Assembly (NCBI GenBank): GCA_947652115.1
Contig: OX393562.1
Location: 18,682,741-18,746,740, forward strand
Reading direction: 5' to 3'
From: Blastomussa wellsi
Taxonomy: Eukaryota; Cnidaria; Anthozoa; Scleractinia; Plerogyridae
DNA: 64,000 bases
The notes beneath the pieces were generated by a model. The model worked only from the letters and a program-made list of their open reading frames with translations. It was not told the DNA's origin and did not search any database. How positions within the stretch are numbered: position 1 is the first letter of the stretch; every line of letters starts with the position of its first letter. Positions 59,353 through 64,000 of this stretch are shown piece by piece. Both the position numbers and the translations under genes were made by a program.

Positions 59353-59854
59353 AATCATGATGACGAAGATAACGATAGATGTATAAGGATGGAGACGATT
59401 AAGACAATATTTTTTTGTGTGAAGAATAATATTGGAAATATTATCAGAAAAAGTGTCCCCTTTGGCTTGCTAAGCTCAAGATCGATGTGAGTTGTCTCTC
59501 TCTACGGATTAATTTTTGTGAGAAAGAAAAGTATTCGAACTATAGTCGAAAGTTGCGGCACAAAACAACTTCGGTAACCCGGCTCTTATTTTACGTACGT
59601 TTTGCTTCCCTGTAGTTGCACAAGGGAATATGTTTTTTATATTCATTATTAATCACATATATGAGAGTGATAAAAACCGATCGACATTTTAGTTGTACCA
59701 GGTTGACAGTACGCATCTCGGGCCAACCTTGCTTCTTCTCAGTTCATACGTGTTTAATCGAATTACCTCACTGTTGTTGTTCTACCTTAGTAACTAATTC
59801 ACAGCCGCTCCATTTTTTCAACGCAAAAGATTGTGTGCGAGGAAAAAAAAAATA

Positions 59855-59935
59855 GCGAGCGAAGAGCTAGGGATGGGGGCGGGGAGCGATCGAAAGAAAA
59901 AGTATATTTTTTCGCTCCCCAACCTCTAGCCCCTC
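59855..59935. repeat. Imperfect hairpin, GGGGAGCGA motif
   Basis: GGGGAGCGA-TCGAAA and TTTTTTCGCTCCCC are mirrored, with outer GAGCTAGGGATGGGGG against CCTCTAGCCCC. Small non-coding inverted repeat, possibly a MITE fragment. Confidence 0.5.
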
Positions 59936-60047
59936 GTGCCTCACGTTTTGCGCTGGAGTCCAGAAAAATACGAAAACATAGCGGACTGTGAACAGTAAGC
60001 TATTATTTCAAGGTTTTCCTTGATTTAAAGGCAATTTTATAGCGGAG

Positions 60048-60661
60048 CTCCGGCATCCCGAAGGGCCGCAGAGCGGAGCCTCATACCTATAGAAATAGAA
60101 GAACTAAGCGCGCATACAAACTACAAAGAGGAGAACCATGCCTTTCATTTCTCATGGTCAAAATGGCAAGCGGCATGCTCACGGGCGCGTGCGAAATACG
60201 TATGTACGTACGACGCCGCCCCAAATATCAATATGGCGGCTATAGTTCAGAGTTCGACCTGGTTGATATTTTTAAAGATTACCATAAGCTAATATCTTTG
60301 CCATGTTATGGTCAATTGACAGCTGTCAAAAGAAGGCATCCGCTGACCAGTATCACATGACCAGATCGCGGGCTCATATTTAGAATTCATCGAGGTAACG
60401 TGCTTTTTGTAAGTTGACCGCTGACCAGGTATTGTTTTTCATTGATCGCGAGCTCAGGTCCGATTTTTTTGCTCCTTGCAGCATTTTTAATTTTTTATGG
60501 TCATTCTCAACGGAAATTCTGCAATTGGAGTTGACGTTTGTAACTATTCTTATTTATTTCAGGTGTTGAATTTTACTTGAGTAGTTGTCCACGCCAGTAC
60601 TTTTAATGAACGCACTGTTCAGAAGTCATTAAGAGCCAGAAAAAACACGGAGCTCCGCTTC
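60048..60661. mobile_element. TIR element with AGCGGAGCTCCG ends
   Basis: The left end AGCGGAGCTCCG and right end CGGAGCTCCGCT are inverted, and each is itself nearly palindromic. The 614-bp interior has ATCGCGGGCTCA and ATCGCGAGCTCA repeats and CGTATGTACGTACGACG. The ORF at 60,154-60,360 is inside and shows no transposase motif. The right end lies 36 bp before the start codon of the next candidate gene. Confidence 0.55.
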
Positions 60662-60697
60662 TAGGCTTGGCTAAATCTATATATTATATCACCAAAG

Positions 60698-61831
60698 ATG
60701 GCTATTCATTCGGACCTGCCAGTGCGTTCCGTGATCGAAACAGTCAAAGAGCTTCCGTTCGAGGAGGTGCACGGCCCCAAAACGAAGCGCAAATTTGATG
60801 GTGAGTTTCAGGTCAAAAGTAGCAAAAGATTACACCATCGATTGCTTTGCTTAAATTTCTCTTTACTAACTTGCTATTCTGTAAATTGGCTCGCCGTTTT
60901 CAAATTACTTGTGACTGATACGAGCAGCGTACAGCACTCGGGATGAAAGTAAAATGAAGTCACGCAATGAGCGAAACAATTAACAATCACGTGTGGGAGA
61001 GAATCTATTTAAAATCATCACGTTACCTCACTCAAAACTAAATATAGAGAACTATTTAAACAAATGATGTTTAAAAGGAAAAATATATATGATGAGTAAT
61101 TAGTGAAACGTTCTCCACTAAGAAGCCCGGCGGTGGTCCCAAGCTAAAATTTCATTGACTAGGCCATTTTCTTTTTACACAATTTCGATCAAATGGCACT
61201 GTGCTAAAAATAGCGTAGCTAGAGAGAAATAACGCGAGTCTCAAATTATCGTCGGGTTTGCAACTTAACGGTGGGTAATTTTAGCCAACCGATCACAAAA
61301 CTGTTCAGTCTTGCAAATATTAAACTGTCCGAAACGGTTATGTCTTAATTAGCTTAGACAAAGTCTTACACACGCATGTGGAAACTTTTTAATGTTGATA
61401 AGTGAACTTATTGCGAGTTAATAAGCTGGTGTGTTTTCCTAGCGACCAACAGTTTTGCCTTCCAAGAATATCAACTGGCCTTGAGTGAGTTTTTCAAAGT
61501 TTCTCATCCCAGCAGGGATCTGATTGCACTCTTGTCACTTCTCAATTGCTTTGCGTGTGGACACTGTAGGCAAACAGCGGGCGCCCCCGTCATCTTCCTC
61601 CAAACGATCATGAAATCAATGCGCTGGGAAGTTAATTGTGTGTCCGAGGTGCCAGGTTTTATTAAAATTTATACTTGCAACGTAAAATACTGTGACAGCA
61701 TTGGATCGAAGATGCCTAATTTTCCCATAGAAATTCGCGTAAGTGATATGTTGACACGCTGTTTACGTAGTGATGATACAATAGCGCTCATATACCGCCC
61801 CCCTTTCACGCCCACCTTAATTCGTTCTTAA
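60698..61831 (+). CDS. Possible two-exon gene of unknown product
   Basis: Exon 1 (60,698-60,800) starts at ATG in strong context (A at -3, G at +4). It encodes 34 residues, MAIHSDLPVRSVIETVKELP then FEEVHGPKTKRKFD, and ends at a near-consensus donor, G/GTGAGT, in phase 1. Exon 2 could begin at 61,443 after GTGTTTTCCTAG; in the matching phase it reads ATNSFAFQEYQLALSEFF and stays open to a TAA at 61,831. An in-phase GTGAGT at about 61,484 could instead end exon 2 early, with more exons beyond. The first exon is charged and protein-like. I recognise no family. Coding status rests on the start context and phase match only. Confidence 0.35.
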
Positions 61832-64000
61832 ACGGGATAATTGAGCCAATCTTTTAATGTCGTGACGTTAAAAGTTGGCGTTTCGAGCTCCGATTTTACG
61901 TTGAAATTCGCGCGCGATAACGTTATGCAGTGAAAGCTATGTAAAACGCCGCGGCGTTTTGTGACGACTCAATTGTTCCTCATCTCTGGTGTTGTTTATT
62001 TAAGGAACCCAGACATGCCCACCTACCGCAACTCTAATTGTAAGCGATTATCTTAATTAATTTTGTTATCTGCATATCAAAAATGGTACATAAAAACTCT
62101 CACCACGTTATAATGGGACAAAAACGACGCAAAATAGAAAGGCGGCATCCTTGTGGTCGATCACAAAGGCTATAATTGAAAGAAGACCAAGGAGTGTTGG
62201 TTTTTGGAATGCTGAATATTTTTTTCTGCTTTTCGTTGTGTTTTTCGCGATCGGCTTACAATTCACGCTCCTGTTCGAGTCAAAATGAACTTGGTGTCTG
62301 GTGCGACATTTAAATTTCACCTGTTGTTATTTTCGCTGTAAGTATAGTGCGGTATAGTTTACTTGAAATGAATAATGTGTCAGTCTGATTTCGTATCGAA
62401 AGGGACATTTTCGATTGAACATTCGAATTTTGTGCGATTTTCGCCCACGCAAAACCGACTGGGTACAAAATTTAACATGTGATATCTTTTTTTAGGATTT
62501 GTCGGATTGCCATCATTTTAGGAAGAAGACACGAGGTAGGCGACTGAACTGAGTAAATGATTTATCGTCTCATTCAAAACACTGTTAAATAGCGTTCGAT
62601 TAACCACCGTATGTGTGATGACAACCGCAGGAAAACTACTTTCGAGATCACGTCAGAGCAGAGAGAAGAAGGAGCGATACAAGAAGCCTACCGTTCCACC
62701 GTGAAACTCAGTTGTATTCCAGGTCCAGTCGGAGCCACCTCCGCATACATGGAAAACGCATCGACGCTCTGGGTAGAGATGGTGACAAGTACGGTAGGCA
62801 AAACTCTGAGTAATAAACCTAAGAGTCAACATTTCCAGTGGATAAGCTGATAATTTCTGTGCGGGCTGCAAAACTCAACAAGGTAATAACTTCAGTGTAA
62901 CTTCGAGTTCCCGCACGCTCCGCCGCAATGAGTGTAGCTTGTTGTTGTTGTTGCTGTGGTTGTCCCACTGCATGTTTCTAATTGATTTAACTAATCGCTC
63001 GCGAAGGAATTTTAAAAGGTTAAGTCTAAGATAAAAGCGCTTTTTTCCTTTCTCAGACTTCAATAAATGGCTTCACGCGAGGTAAAGCGATTACGTATAT
63101 CGAGTGTTAAAGTTATAAGCATCATAGCATCGCATCATGTCTTCGTTTTCACACGTTACACAAGAGGCATTTAATCGGATCGGATCCAAAAATATTTCAT
63201 AATAGTTATTCTGTTAACTGCACTTTTATTTTCCGTGTCAGCTCGGAAGAGCTACCAACATTTCAGCGTTGCTTCATTTTTCAGGGCTTAACAGGCAAGT
63301 ATTATGCGGTTGCCAGTTCGTTTCATACGCTCCGAGCGTCAAGTTTGTTTGGTGCGAAAAGCATTTTACTTAACCGCTTCGCCAAGGGCTTAGCATCGAT
63401 AAATATGAGAGATATTTTAGCGGAGCAACGTTAAAAGCTAATACTATCATTAAATTGTGGCAGAAAGTATACAGCAGTATTGACAGTTTACTTTATGCTA
63501 AGGGAGAACAGAATGCGCAACTGATGACCGAGATCAGTGCTCTGTTTTAGAGCGAGCCTTATTAGCGGCAAAAGCCTAATCCCAACAGAAACACTAAGGT
63601 CACCACATAAGGCAAGGAATTTAATCTATTTATTTCCAGTCAGCGATTGTTTGCGCTAAAGCGGCGTCAGGATATACCGTTGATAGCTTTATGAGATCCC
63701 AATCAAACTCTGTCAGCGGTTGGGTCTTTCGAGCAATAACCTTCTTGGGTTTTGACTGGGCATTACGTGGGTCTTAATTTACAAGAACTTCTTCATGAAA
63801 GCACCAGCCCATCCAAAATAAAATTGGTTAGGAAAAGCAGCTTCGTTCTTCGTGCAGTTACAATTTATATTTCAAGATATTCAAACAGCACTGGAGTCGA
63901 AGCAGTTATAAATTGAAGAAGGAAAGCACGGGGGATTAGGAAGCGTGTCATCCCAAGTTGATAAACTGTAACACGTATCATAAATTAAACTGTGCTTAGA
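61832..64000. other. Right edge of window, no confident gene
   Basis: A plus-strand ORF at 62,611-62,850 (ATG start, 79 codons) overlaps a minus ORF and has no recognised domain. Acceptor-like CTTCATTTTTCAG (near 63,295) and TTTATTTCCAG (near 63,639) could belong to a gene continuing to the right. A short TTG repeat lies at 62,938-62,956. Confidence 0.4.
62938..62956. repeat. TTG microsatellite
   Basis: About six TTG units followed by CTGTGGTTGT. Short simple repeat. Confidence 0.8.

Noticed and set aside
59182..59490. 102-codon ORF with a run of aspartates
   Set aside because: The aspartate run is a GAT microsatellite, which keeps this frame open by itself; flanking residues show no domain.
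1..64000. CRISPR arrays, operons or bacterial gene clusters
   Set aside because: No regularly spaced direct repeats, no dense gene runs and clear spliced animal genes; the window is eukaryotic.

Overview
The window reads as nuclear DNA of an animal, most likely an anthozoan cnidarian and probably a stony coral. It is AT-rich, genes are sparse and carry introns with GT-AG borders, and much of the rest is short inverted-repeat transposon copies and other dispersed repeats. The species call is inference from gene content and repeat style; nothing here names a species.

Two genes are clear. At 16,345-17,334 (+) an intronless 329-codon ORF encodes a Sprouty-type protein, a feedback inhibitor of receptor tyrosine kinase/Ras-MAPK signalling, with a poly(A) signal near 18,086. 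On the opposite strand, five exons between 45,746 and 39,148 join in phase into a secreted FGF of the FGF8/17/18 type: signal peptide, QLYSRNSGRHV strand, a 104-nt middle exon, the FTRKGRPR block and a long basic tail. Only exon 3 and exon 5 give visible ORFs; exons 1, 2 and 4 were found by splice sites, reading phase and family motifs. Ligand and intracellular antagonist of one pathway therefore lie convergently, about 21 kb apart. Human FGF1/SPRY4 and FGF2/SPRY1 are also chromosomal neighbours, so the linkage may be old.

Layout: 1-6.7 kb, mobile-element rich (foldback element, a 1.1-kb TIR element with another nested in it, a tandem SINE-like array, further MITEs). 6.7-16 kb, mostly unique sequence upstream of sprouty with a few repeats. 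16-18.1 kb, sprouty. 18.1-39.1 kb, no confident gene; MITEs, a decayed non-LTR retrotransposon (about 32.69-33.69 kb), a THAP-like fragment (33.84 kb) and a few weak ORFs. 39.1-45.8 kb, FGF gene, with a MITE in intron 4. 45.8-60.0 kb, no confident gene; repeat copies, including a clean TTAA-flanked insertion inside an older repeat. 60.0-64 kb, a TIR element followed by a possible two-exon gene of unknown product.

Confidence is high for the two signalling genes, moderate for element boundaries, and low for the remaining short ORFs, which is stated entry by entry.
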